Made by a program: the position numbers and the translations under genes. Under the pieces are notes generated by a model. It was not told where the DNA came from and did no database searches. It worked only from the letters and a program-made list of their open reading frames with translations. From assembly GCA_004298155.1 (NCBI GenBank), contig SCRD01000025.1, forward strand, positions 130,650 to 194,649: a stretch of DNA of 64,000 nucleotides, read 5' to 3'. This DNA comes from Acidobacteriota bacterium. Lineage in GTDB: Bacteria > Acidobacteriota > Terriglobia > UBA7540. Within the stretch, counting starts at the first letter, position 1; every line of letters starts with the position of its first letter. This document shows positions 34,337 through 42,996 of this stretch, one piece after another.

Positions 34337-35392
34337 ATGGAACGAGTGCGCATTGGCGTGATCGGTCTAGGGACGATGGGACGGCATTATGTGAAGATTT
34401 ATTCAGACCATCCGCTTGCTGAAGTTGCCGCCGTGTGTGCGCTTCAGGAAAAGCAAGTCGACGAAATCCGCGCGCTCTTCAAGGTGGATGGTTATACGGA
34501 TTACCGGCGGATGCTTGACCGGAACGATCTGGATGCTGTGGTCGTTGCAACTCCGGATGATTCCCACTTTGACCCGGTCCGCGACTCCCTCGAGTCAGGC
34601 CGCCATGTACTGGTCGAGAAGCCTTTCACCACGCACACAAGCGAGGCGGACACCCTGATCCGGATTTCCCAGCGAGTTGGAAAAACAATCCAGGTGGCCT
34701 TCAACCATCGTTGGCTTCCCTCATATCATCAGGCCAAAGTCTCGATTGCAGGGGGCGAAATCGGGACGCCTCTCATGGGATACGCGCGAAAGAACGATAC
34801 GATCTTCGTTTCTACCGAGCACCTGAAGTGGGCGGACAAAACCACCTCTGCCTGGTTTCTCTCTTCGCACGATATCGACCTGATCTGCTGGTGGTTCGCA
34901 AGCGAGCCGGTAGAGGCCCGCGCCTGGGGACGCAAAGAGGTCCTGATAGCGCGCGGAATCCCCACTTACGATGTTATTCAAGGCCAGGTGAAATTTGCTT
35001 CCGGAGCGTTCGCCACCTTCGAGTCAGGGTGGATTTATCCCAACACGTTTCCTTCAATCGTTGACTCATTCATGGAAGTCATCGGCACAGCTGGCCATAT
35101 CCACCTTGACAGGAAGTGTGAATCAATCGAAATCAGCACACAGGAGAAATACTCTTATCCCAAGGTATTTCTTAACAACGAGATTTTCGGCCGTATGAGA
35201 GGCGCCTTCCCTTCTTGTCTCGAGGACTTCTTGTATGCGATTCTGAACGGCACCGTCCCGCACGTTACCGGAATCGATGGCCGGCAGGTAACTGCTGTCC
35301 TGGAGGCCATCCACCGGTCGCTTGAAACCGGAAAAACGGAACCCATTGCCCAACTGCCTGCCGACCTGCAAACGAACCCTGCGCAAGGCTGA
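34337..35392 (+). CDS. Gfo/Idh/MocA-family oxidoreductase (module 1)
   Basis: The 351-residue protein has an N-terminal Rossmann fold with GVIGLGTMGRHY (glycines at 7, 10, 12 and 15) and the family signature EKP at 94-96 (VLVEKPFTT). The C-terminal alpha/beta domain includes the central strand HDIDLICWWF, where the His-Asp pair often serves in catalysis. Members oxidise or reduce sugars and inositols using NAD(P). GGGAGG lies five bases before the ATG. It follows the amidohydrolase pair and the decayed hydrolase gene, and is the counterpart of the product of 50777-51838. The sugar substrate is unknown. Confidence 0.88.
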   Translation: MERVRIGVIGLGTMGRHYVKIYSDHPLAEVAAVCALQEKQVDEIRALFKVDGYTDYRRMLDRNDLDAVVVATPDDSHFDPVRDSLESGRHVLVEKPFTTHTSEADTLIRISQRVGKTIQVAFNHRWLPSYHQAKVSIAGGEIGTPLMGYARKNDTIFVSTEHLKWADKTTSAWFLSSHDIDLICWWFASEPVEARAWGRKEVLIARGIPTYDVIQGQVKFASGAFATFESGWIYPNTFPSIVDSFMEVIGTAGHIHLDRKCESIEISTQEKYSYPKVFLNNEIFGRMRGAFPSCLEDFLYAILNGTVPHVTGIDGRQVTAVLEAIHRSLETGKTEPIAQLPADLQTNPAQG

Positions 35393-35686
35393 TTCTGCCT
35401 TCGCTCCTGGCAGATCGCTGTTGAGAAGGCTTTTCTTGCAGCCGCGGGAGCGTTCTGGAAGCGGCTGTGAGGGAAGCCAGCCTGGAACTGAATGAGCACA
35501 ACCGGAGGCACGGTTTCTTCCTGAACGGCAAGGTCCTCGAGGCGCTTGACCGGCTCAACCTCCCTTGCAGCCCGAACGCAATCTCCGCGGCAAAGGTGTG
35601 AATCAGCATTTCTTCAATGCGCCAAGGCACTTGTTGTGAGAGCATTCCCAAGCCTGGCTTTCGTTGTAATGCAAAGGGGGATATGA
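35393..35686. other. Intergenic region with a possible gene fragment
   Basis: The 294 bases contain a 44-codon plus-strand frame (GTG at 35467 to stop at 35601) reading SLELNEHNRRHGFFLNGKVL. The composition looks protein-like, but I cannot place it in a family and it has no ribosome binding site. It may be the tail of a decayed gene. GGGGG before 35687 serves the next gene. Confidence 0.35.
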
Positions 35687-36460
35687 ATGGATCGGCGTGA
35701 TCTTCTTCGTGGGGTCGTGGCAGCAGCAATTCCAGCAGGTGGTTTGTGTGCTGGAGCAGATAGCCCGCCATTAGAGCTTGAAGTCATTGTCTCTTCTGTC
35801 GAGGACGCGCTCGCTGCCTACCACGGCGGGGCGAGCCGCATGGCAATCGAAGTGCAACTTGACCAGGGAGGTCTGACGCCCCCGTTGACGCTGGTGAAGA
35901 GTATCCTGCGCGAGGCGCCGCTGACCGCGCGAGTGATGCTGCGGCTGGACGTCAGGTCCCAGCTCGACTTTACCTTGAGGGGCAGGCAGCAGCTTGAGGA
36001 AGTGAAGTCTCATGCGCGCGCGCTTTCCCGGTTGAGCATTGATGGTTTACTGACAGGCTATAGCCGGGACGGCGTTCTCGATCTAGAGACATTGAGCGGG
36101 ATTATCGATGCAGCTCCTGTCATGCACTACACCATTCATAATGTGATCGAATTTACAAAAGACCCCTTGGCGGCCTTGCGTTCACTGCGGGATTTCCAAC
36201 AGATCGACCGCGCCATGGTGACCTGCGGCCGCGGGAGCCTTGCCGAACGGATACTTCGGATCCCGGATTATGAAGCAGCGCTCGGTCCAAAGCGCCAGAT
36301 CGTCCTCGGGGGCCTGGGGCTTGACATGCTGTCTACCCTTCGTCGCCATTCGAATATCCGCACCTTCCACCTTGGGACGGCGGTACGCACGCCCCAGGCG
36401 GCTTTCGGAAAAGTTGACAGGGCGAAGGTTCAGGAAGCGCATAACCTGATATTTTCGTGA
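35687..36460 (+). CDS. cutC: CutC-like TIM-barrel protein with an export signal
   Basis: The 257-residue protein matches the CutC family (PF03932). Landmarks are LELEVIVSSVEDALAAYHGG at 29-48, the RMAIEVQLDQGGLTPP signature, IDGLLTGYSRDGVLD, and ILGGL-like IVLGGLGLDMLSTL near the end. CutC was first linked to copper tolerance in E. coli but its biochemical role is unsettled. Unlike the usual cytoplasmic protein, this one begins with MDRRDLLRGVVAAAIPAGGL, a twin-arginine-type export signal. The signature is also diverged (the acidic/cysteine cluster of canonical CutC is replaced). It lies between a sugar oxidoreductase gene and a TonB receptor gene, so a carbohydrate role is possible. Confidence 0.75.
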   Translation: MDRRDLLRGVVAAAIPAGGLCAGADSPPLELEVIVSSVEDALAAYHGGASRMAIEVQLDQGGLTPPLTLVKSILREAPLTARVMLRLDVRSQLDFTLRGRQQLEEVKSHARALSRLSIDGLLTGYSRDGVLDLETLSGIIDAAPVMHYTIHNVIEFTKDPLAALRSLRDFQQIDRAMVTCGRGSLAERILRIPDYEAALGPKRQIVLGGLGLDMLSTLRRHSNIRTFHLGTAVRTPQAAFGKVDRAKVQEAHNLIFS

Positions 36461-36560
36461 GGGCTCGACCAGCAATCCCGGAGGATGCTACTGGGATCAT
36501 GTATTCTGCCCAGAAGAATAAACTTATCCTTCGCTTACCCCTGCCTATTTGAAAATCTGC

Positions 36561-36589
36561 TTGACAGCGTTGCATATCTTCTAGTAAAG
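36561..36589 (+). promoter_or_regulatory. Candidate promoter of the second TonB receptor
   Basis: A perfect -35 TTGACA at 36561-36566 is followed by an AT-rich stretch TAGTAAAGA around 36582-36590 at the right distance, but its match to the -10 consensus is poor (about three of six). It lies roughly 100 bases before the receptor's start. Confidence 0.4.
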
Positions 36590-36692
36590 AGATCATTGCG
36601 GTCTTGAGATCATTCTTCAATGTAGATTGAATTATCTGACTGGGGCTTGGGTCAAACACCCTCAACGATGGGGATTTAGGAGGAAAGCAGCC

Positions 36693-39600
36693 ATGAGAGC
36701 GTATTGTGGGAAGTGGATGCGCCTTGGTGTCTTTGTCATTGGGTTGTTAACGGGCGGCCTTCTCTATGGGCAGATTATTTCGAGCACGATCGTGGGGCAG
36801 GTCAAGGACAGTTCCGGGGCGACTGTGCCGAATGCAAAGATGACTGTGACCAACGAGGGGACTGGAATTTCCGTTGGATCGATGACCGACTCGTCGGGCA
36901 CCTACTCGGTCCCAAACCTCCAGGCCGGCACGTATAGCGTTACAGCAAGCAAGGACGGATTCAAGACCTTCCGCACCGTTCAAATCAGAGTCCCGGCTGC
37001 GCAGACCGTGCGTGTTGATGTTGCTCTAGAGGTTGGAGCGACGCATCAGGTGGTAAGCGTGTCAGGGACGGCGCCACTGGTGAATACGGAATCGGCCACG
37101 GTCGGCGGGGCCATCACAACACGCCAAATTTCCGACTTACCCTTTGCTTTGCAGAACATCGACGGTCTGATGAACCTGGTTCCGGGCGCCCAGGTTTCAT
37201 GGGGTTGGTCAAGTCCGCAGACCGGCGGCGGGACGCATTGGGGCTCATTCAATTTCACTATGAATGGTGTCCAGGCCAATGACCCGGGTAATGGAGCGGC
37301 CGCTTATTCTTATGGCTTGGGTTCGGTGAGCTTGCCGGCCATCGGCTCATTTCAAGAGTTCAAAGTGGATGCCGTGAACACAAATGCTGAATACAAGCAG
37401 CTTGGCACGGTGACGATGGTGACCAAAGCCGGCACGAACCAGTTCCACGGGGAAGTGTACGAATATAACCAGAACAAGTCACTCACTGCCAACACATTCC
37501 AGAACAACGTTCTGGGCAGGCCACGTTCCCCCTTCGTGCGCAACCAGTTCGGAGTTGACGTGGGCGGTCCGATCTGGCGAAACAAAGCTTTTTTCTTTGC
37601 TGATTACTCGGGAATCCGGAATCGGTTCTACAGCCAGGACTCACTGGCCTTTCCCTCGATGGCCATGCGCCAGGGGGACTTCTCTGCTCTTTGTGCCACT
37701 TTCGACAGCAGCGGCGTCTGCGCCGATCCCAAAGGAACCCAACTGTACAATCCACAAACAGGGCAGCCTTTTCCCAACAACATGATTCCCAGCACCATGA
37801 TTGCCAGCCAATCCAAGACGCTGCTGCCGTTCCTGCCTCCGCCAGATGTTGCAGGGACTCTTGGGTTGCCTGGTGGCAAGCCCAACTACTTCGGCCTGGT
37901 TTCAACTGCTCAGGACGTGAATGCCGCTGACCTGCGGATTGATTACCAGATTTCTGACCGAGACAACCTGTATGGGATTTATAGCCGTAATGTAGGCGAT
38001 CCCTGGGAATGGCCGCTTGGCTATCCGCCGACCTATGGGAATGCGTCAAATTATGGCTACAAGACGTTCACATACACTTTGGTGGAAACCCACACCTTCA
38101 ATCCGAACATGGTGAACGAGTTTCGTGCCGCGTACTTCAATCATCCGGGAATCAGAAGCGGGGTAAATCTAAACTTTGATCCCCGGTCTCTCTTTCCGCA
38201 GCTGACTCCCAGCTCTAATCGTGGTCTCCCAACCATGGGCATCTCTGGCTACTCAGGTATGTTTCACGATTCCGGGAAGGGATATTACGGGCAGGAACCC
38301 GATGTTGAGTATACGGACAACATGACCTGGGTTAAAGGAAAGCATACCTTCAAGTTTGGCGTTGATGAAACCGGTTATAAGAATTATGGCCCCAACCCAA
38401 ATGCCCCGCTCGGGAGTTTTACCTTTAACGGGCAGTGGACGGGCAACAAAGGCTGGCCCGGGCAGCCGCATTCCGTAGGGAATGCGTTTGCGGACTTTCT
38501 CTTAGGTGATGCGAACCAATCGACAACCGGAACTGCAGGAGTTTTTTCGGCTGTCTACTCTTCGCGTGAATGGGATTTTTACGCCCAGGACACCTGGCAG
38601 GCTTCTCCGAAACTCACTCTGTACTACGGCGTGCGATACCAATATCAGAGCCCGTGGAAATGGCAGAACGGTTACTCGACGTACTTTGATTTCAATACGA
38701 ATCAGTTAGCGCTTCCTGAGAACACTGACACGCCCACCTTGCCTCCTTTCGGTGCGTCGTCAGTATTGTTGAACGCCTATCCTTTTACTACGACCAAAGC
38801 GCTCGGCTTGCCTGAGTTCTATATGGTTGGGGACAAGAACAACTGGGGGCCGAGATTCGGCGTTGCGTGGCGACCGTTCGGTGGCACCAGGACCGTCTTC
38901 CGTGGCGGTTACGGTGTTTACTACAACTTTGTGCCGACTTTTGTCGGAGCTCGTGATGACGTCCTTAACCCACCATGGGAAGGCGGACTCGGCGGATACT
39001 CCGGATTGAACTATGACACGCAACTTCCCGGCAACCCGACCTCGCCTTTTCTTCCCGACATCACATTCGCGGATCCTTTCCCGGCCGCCCTCCAAGTTGC
39101 GGGCGGAGCGGCGCCGCACCCGACGATCTTCTCGATGCAGCGCGATTTCAAGAATGCAGTCATCCAGCAATGGAATCTGACGGCGGAGCATCAGTTCGCG
39201 GAAAGCTGGATGGGCCGGATCACCTACGTGGGAAGCCAGACTCATCACTTGCAGTGGTTCTTCGGGGATGTCAACGTGCCCGTTGCGCAGACTCCCAATA
39301 TGACCATTCAGAAACAGAGGCCTCTGCAGCCCTGGTCAACCCTTAACTCGACGCGGAGTGGCGGGAAGCAAAACTTCGACCAACTCCAACTGGAGTTGAA
39401 CAAACGCTTTTCAAGCGGGCTCATGCTGCAAGCTCAATACCAGTGGACCCGAAGCCTCGACAACGTTGATCTTGTTGGCGGGCCGCAGAACTGGCACTTC
39501 CCGAATCTGGATTACGGCAACACACCATACGTGCGCCGCCATCAGCTTGTTTTTGATTATATCTATGAACTTCCGTTTGGTCATGGCAAGCAATGGCTCA

Positions 39601-40115
39601 GCAACATGAACGGCGTTGGCCAGGCCGTACTGGGAGGGTGGGAAATTTCCGGCATCTCCGCTTATGGGACCGGCTTGCCCTTCTCAGTGAACTTCCAGGC
39701 GCCGTCGAGCTATGTCGGCTGGTGGGGCGGGCGAGCGGACCGTGTACCCGGCTCATCGCTCTATTCAGGGCAGCAAACCTCCCACGATATCACCAGCGGG
39801 GTGCAATGGTTCGATCCAGGAGCCTTTGCGCCGCCGCAACACTGGACCTGGGGGAATTCTTCGCGGAATTCCGTTTTCGGGCCAGGCTTCTGGAACTGGG
39901 ACATCAGCGCTCTGAAGAACTTCAAGATCACTGAGCGATTCCAGTTGCAGCTTCGCGGTGACTTCCTGGACGCCTTCAACCATTTTAACCTGGGAGGTCC
40001 CAGTGCCACGATTGCCGACACCAGGGATGGCGGTGCTCCGATCACCAGTAGCGGTAAGATTTTTGGCGGAAGCGGGAACCGGATTGTCCAAGTGGGAGCA
40101 AAGCTGACCTTCTAG
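36693..40115 (+). CDS. Oar-type TonB-dependent receptor, intact
   Basis: The 1140-residue outer-membrane protein starts at an ATG with AGGAGG nine bases upstream and has a signal peptide (LGVFVIGLLTGGLLYGQ). A carboxypeptidase-regulatory-like domain (STIVGQVKDSSGATVPNAKM) is followed by the plug (TRQISDLPFALQNIDGLMNL, NAEYKQLGTVTMVTKAGTN) and a large barrel (DNMTWVKGKHTFKFGVDE, WDFYAQDTWQASPKLTLYYG). It ends in NRIVQVGAKLTF with a terminal Phe, as expected for outer-membrane insertion. It is the intact paralogue of the frameshifted receptor at 8087-11633. No SusD-like partner is present, as is usual outside Bacteroidota. Exported glycosidase-like proteins follow, so it may import their products. 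Confidence 0.93.
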   Translation: MRAYCGKWMRLGVFVIGLLTGGLLYGQIISSTIVGQVKDSSGATVPNAKMTVTNEGTGISVGSMTDSSGTYSVPNLQAGTYSVTASKDGFKTFRTVQIRVPAAQTVRVDVALEVGATHQVVSVSGTAPLVNTESATVGGAITTRQISDLPFALQNIDGLMNLVPGAQVSWGWSSPQTGGGTHWGSFNFTMNGVQANDPGNGAAAYSYGLGSVSLPAIGSFQEFKVDAVNTNAEYKQLGTVTMVTKAGTNQFHGEVYEYNQNKSLTANTFQNNVLGRPRSPFVRNQFGVDVGGPIWRNKAFFFADYSGIRNRFYSQDSLAFPSMAMRQGDFSALCATFDSSGVCADPKGTQLYNPQTGQPFPNNMIPSTMIASQSKTLLPFLPPPDVAGTLGLPGGKPNYFGLVSTAQDVNAADLRIDYQISDRDNLYGIYSRNVGDPWEWPLGYPPTYGNASNYGYKTFTYTLVETHTFNPNMVNEFRAAYFNHPGIRSGVNLNFDPRSLFPQLTPSSNRGLPTMGISGYSGMFHDSGKGYYGQEPDVEYTDNMTWVKGKHTFKFGVDETGYKNYGPNPNAPLGSFTFNGQWTGNKGWPGQPHSVGNAFADFLLGDANQSTTGTAGVFSAVYSSREWDFYAQDTWQASPKLTLYYGVRYQYQSPWKWQNGYSTYFDFNTNQLALPENTDTPTLPPFGASSVLLNAYPFTTTKALGLPEFYMVGDKNNWGPRFGVAWRPFGGTRTVFRGGYGVYYNFVPTFVGARDDVLNPPWEGGLGGYSGLNYDTQLPGNPTSPFLPDITFADPFPAALQVAGGAAPHPTIFSMQRDFKNAVIQQWNLTAEHQFAESWMGRITYVGSQTHHLQWFFGDVNVPVAQTPNMTIQKQRPLQPWSTLNSTRSGGKQNFDQLQLELNKRFSSGLMLQAQYQWTRSLDNVDLVGGPQNWHFPNLDYGNTPYVRRHQLVFDYIYELPFGHGKQWLSNMNGVGQAVLGGWEISGISAYGTGLPFSVNFQAPSSYVGWWGGRADRVPGSSLYSGQQTSHDITSGVQWFDPGAFAPPQHWTWGNSSRNSVFGPGFWNWDISALKNFKITERFQLQLRGDFLDAFNHFNLGGPSATIADTRDGGAPITSSGKIFGGSGNRIVQVGAKLTF

Positions 40116-40544
40116 GCCTGAAGTACTAAAGGCTGTGGCTGACAGCCTGAGGCGCACGCTACGGGCCTCCCAAAGGCACGAGATGGCCAGCCTCAGGGAT
40201 AAACCATAAGAGCCGGTTTTGGGCGAAAGCACGGAACGAAGGAACCTGTCGGCGGCCAATTACGGGCAAGTTTCTTCGCGCGCCAGCCAGCGGAGAAAAT
40301 GAGGCTGGAGCATCTTCACGGATGAAGCGGGAAGGTTTTTTGTTTCATGTGCAGCCCGCTTCCCCGACGAGACGCGGTATCAGTTCCACCCGCTTGGCGC
40401 GCAGATCAAGTGGTATCTGGCATTCCCCGGCTGCTGGGGGAGTGTCTCTCCATTGTGCTGGAGCTAATATAGCCGGCTGCCAAAATCCAGATTTTTCTCT
40501 CCGAGAGGCTGTCGCTCCGAACGGAGGGGTTAGTTCCATGTCAA
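40116..40544. other. Intergenic region after the TonB receptor, with one small hairpin
   Basis: The 429 bases contain a hairpin at 40131-40147 (GGCTGT, five-base loop, ACAGCC) shortly after the receptor's stop, but no T-run, so it is a weak terminator candidate. No supported gene is present. Confidence 0.45.
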
Positions 40545-41795
40545 ATGTCAACCGATAGACGGACTTTCATCGCTGAACTGGCTTCAATGTTGAGTTTGGC
40601 CGGCGTTCCGGCTGGAACAGGCGCGGAGGGTAGAGAGAAGACAGAACTCCGGGCCGTGTGGGTTGAAACCGAGCAGTTCTCACCCGATCCCACAACTGGC
40701 AGGAAGCAGATTCACGAAACGGTCGAGCGGCTTTCCGGCGCCCACCTCAATGTGCTGCTGGCATGGGCGACGAGTGGCTTCCTTGTTGGCTTGACACATC
40801 CTGGTTACGCCAGGTCCCATCCCCAGGCGCAGTGGGACGCACTCGGGCACCTGATTCAGGAAGCTCGCGCGAAAAACTTGCCTGTCCATCTATGGTATTC
40901 ATTTACGGACTACCGCGCGGCGGACAGCCCGGACTTTGATCCCGAAGTTGACGGCAATCCGGACTGGGCGGCCGTCAGGATCGATGAATTCCTTCCCAAG
41001 TACCCCGTTGCCAGAGAGACCGCACGTTCTTTGCTGTGGGACCAATTTCTTAAGAAGCCGCAATGGGAAATGGATCAGCTGGATATTCCGCTCTCCTCTC
41101 AAAACCGAAAGCATGACGTGTGCCCGCAGCATGAAGCAGCGCGCAAATGGCAACTGCACCTGCTGCAAGGAGTGCTGAAACGATATCCGCAGCTTGCAGG
41201 CATTCACATTGAAGAACCCGGTTATGACTATCCCGGAAATTGTGTGTGCAGCCTTTGCCGCACGTTATTCCAGCAGCTTTATGGTATGAAGCTCGAAGAG
41301 CACCTTGACAGCCTTGAAGCACAGGACTTCCGCTGCCTCGGCACAAGCGCCTTTATGGCAGAACTATATCAGACGGTCCGCCGCGACCATCCCCGGCTTT
41401 ATTTTTCGGCGAACGGAGGCTACGACTGGCGGCGAGAGCGCCGGCTCCTCGGGCGTGATTGGGCGCGATGGATCCGCATGGGATGGCTCGATTATTATGC
41501 CGCTCAGGTTTATACCCCAAATGTTGACGACTTCCGGAAGAGGCTATCCATGGTAGTGAAGGAGGTGGGGAGAGACGGGCCCGTCGTCGCGGGTGTTGGA
41601 ATCCGGTGGAGCGGCCACCCTGAGAAAAATATTCCGACTGACACGGTACTGAAGGAAATTGAACAGGCCCGTGAAATCGGCGTGCTAGGCCAGGCGCTTT
41701 TCCACGCTGGAGTTATTGACCAGGAGCTGGCGGAGGCGCTTCGTAACGGCCCTTACCGCTCTCCTGCCCCATGGCCATTCTACCGGCGCGCCTGA
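40545..41795 (+). CDS. Exported GH10-like (GHL-type) TIM-barrel protein
   Basis: The 416-residue protein begins with a Tat-like signal (TDRRTFIAELASMLSLAGV). It opens with ELRAVWVETEQFSPDP and NVLLAWATSGF, typical of hypothetical glycosyl hydrolases of the GHL10/DUF187 group, and has a barrel strand GIHIEEPGYDYPG where an acid catalyst could sit. A cysteine motif CVCSLC follows immediately. Later strands read LYFSANGGYDWR and WLDYYAAQVYTPN. The group is related to GH families with retaining mechanisms, but no substrate can be given. It comes after the intact TonB receptor and precedes two further exported barrel-type proteins. Confidence 0.7.
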   Translation: MSTDRRTFIAELASMLSLAGVPAGTGAEGREKTELRAVWVETEQFSPDPTTGRKQIHETVERLSGAHLNVLLAWATSGFLVGLTHPGYARSHPQAQWDALGHLIQEARAKNLPVHLWYSFTDYRAADSPDFDPEVDGNPDWAAVRIDEFLPKYPVARETARSLLWDQFLKKPQWEMDQLDIPLSSQNRKHDVCPQHEAARKWQLHLLQGVLKRYPQLAGIHIEEPGYDYPGNCVCSLCRTLFQQLYGMKLEEHLDSLEAQDFRCLGTSAFMAELYQTVRRDHPRLYFSANGGYDWRRERRLLGRDWARWIRMGWLDYYAAQVYTPNVDDFRKRLSMVVKEVGRDGPVVAGVGIRWSGHPEKNIPTDTVLKEIEQAREIGVLGQALFHAGVIDQELAEALRNGPYRSPAPWPFYRRA

Positions 41796-41909
41796 AAAGG
41801 GAACGGTTGCCAAGGAGTTTTATGGCCAGCGCGATAGTGATCGCTAACCGTGTTTGTGGAAAGCACACAATCCTTTAGGGTGTTACATCATAATCCCCGA
41901 GGTAAGAAT

Positions 41910-42920
41910 ATGAATTTGCATAAACGGCTTGCGGCACAAAACGCAAGCCCGGACGCAACGCCTAAAGTGAGGCGTGTTTCAGTGATGCATTATTTTATGT
42001 CTGTTCTTGTATTGTCAGGCATATTCACGGCAGCTACCGGCAACGTTTTTGCCGGGCAAATCCCCGCTCCGAAACGTGAAATCAACTGGCGCGCAATGGG
42101 TTCCACGCCTTGCATCTGGTCGCCCGCGGTCGTGGGTTCGAATGGCGCGATTGACTCTGACGCCACGATCCGAATCCTGAAGCAGATTGGCGCGGGTTGC
42201 TACGGCGCGCTGATATGGCGGGGACGCGAGCACGGCCCGAAGCCGTTCGACTGGAAGAGCTTTTCACAATTTGTTGCCGCCGCGCAGCCTGCCGGAATTG
42301 ACGTCTGGGCCATCCTGATTCCGCCCAGCGAGGGAGGTGATTCGCCTCCCTTCAACCGAGACTACGTGCGCTGGATGCAGGAACTTGCGCGCCTTTCGCT
42401 GCATCATTCCAACCTGAAAGGAGTGAACATTGACGATTACGTCTCCGGGATCAGCAAGAACACGTTCACGCCGGCTTATACCTGTGACATCTACCGGGCC
42501 AAGCAGGCAATCAATCCGCAACTCCAGTTCGTACCTACTATCTACGACCTGACCCGGCCGCTTGCTGAAAAATATGGCGCGTGTGTTGACGGCGTCTGGC
42601 TGTGGTGGACCAACCTCGACACCGCCGCGGGACTTGAAAGTTGGCTCGAAAATACCCGGCTGGCAGTCGACGGCCGCTTTCCCATCTATAGCGGCATATA
42701 CGCAAATGAAACCTCCTGGCACCACACGGCAGCCCCGAAGCCTGCCATCCTGCAAAAAAGCGTAGAAACTGCATGCCGCAACGCCAACGGCGCGATTATC
42801 TGGCAAATGCCTTTGACGCCGGCGAATCCTCTGCTTGACGTTGCGCGCGTGTTCGGCGCGGGAGGTTCGTCATCTGTGGCAGGACGCTGTGGGGCGTTTG
42901 TTCCCGGCCCAGGCCATTAG
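41910..42920 (+). CDS. Exported protein of unknown family, paralogue of 59745-60737
   Basis: The 336-residue protein has a late hydrophobic signal segment (VMHYFMSVLVLSGIFTAATG, about 26-45). Its mature part reads like a TIM barrel: ALIWRGREHGPKPFDWKSF, DVWAILIPPSEGGDSPPFN, LKGVNIDDYVSG, LQFVPTIYDLT and VDGVWLWWTNLD. The acidic NIDDY strand end is a candidate active site. A second gene near the window end (59745) encodes a clearly related protein with the same blocks. I do not recognise the family. The start at 41910 has GAGGT seven bases upstream; longer in-frame starts have no signal support. Confidence 0.65.
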   Translation: MNLHKRLAAQNASPDATPKVRRVSVMHYFMSVLVLSGIFTAATGNVFAGQIPAPKREINWRAMGSTPCIWSPAVVGSNGAIDSDATIRILKQIGAGCYGALIWRGREHGPKPFDWKSFSQFVAAAQPAGIDVWAILIPPSEGGDSPPFNRDYVRWMQELARLSLHHSNLKGVNIDDYVSGISKNTFTPAYTCDIYRAKQAINPQLQFVPTIYDLTRPLAEKYGACVDGVWLWWTNLDTAAGLESWLENTRLAVDGRFPIYSGIYANETSWHHTAAPKPAILQKSVETACRNANGAIIWQMPLTPANPLLDVARVFGAGGSSSVAGRCGAFVPGPGH

Positions 42921-42996
42921 ATCCAGCAGCACGTTTCGCAACATTCAGGTACGTCTGATACCCCGTGCTGCTTAACATGACATTAGAGAGGATATA

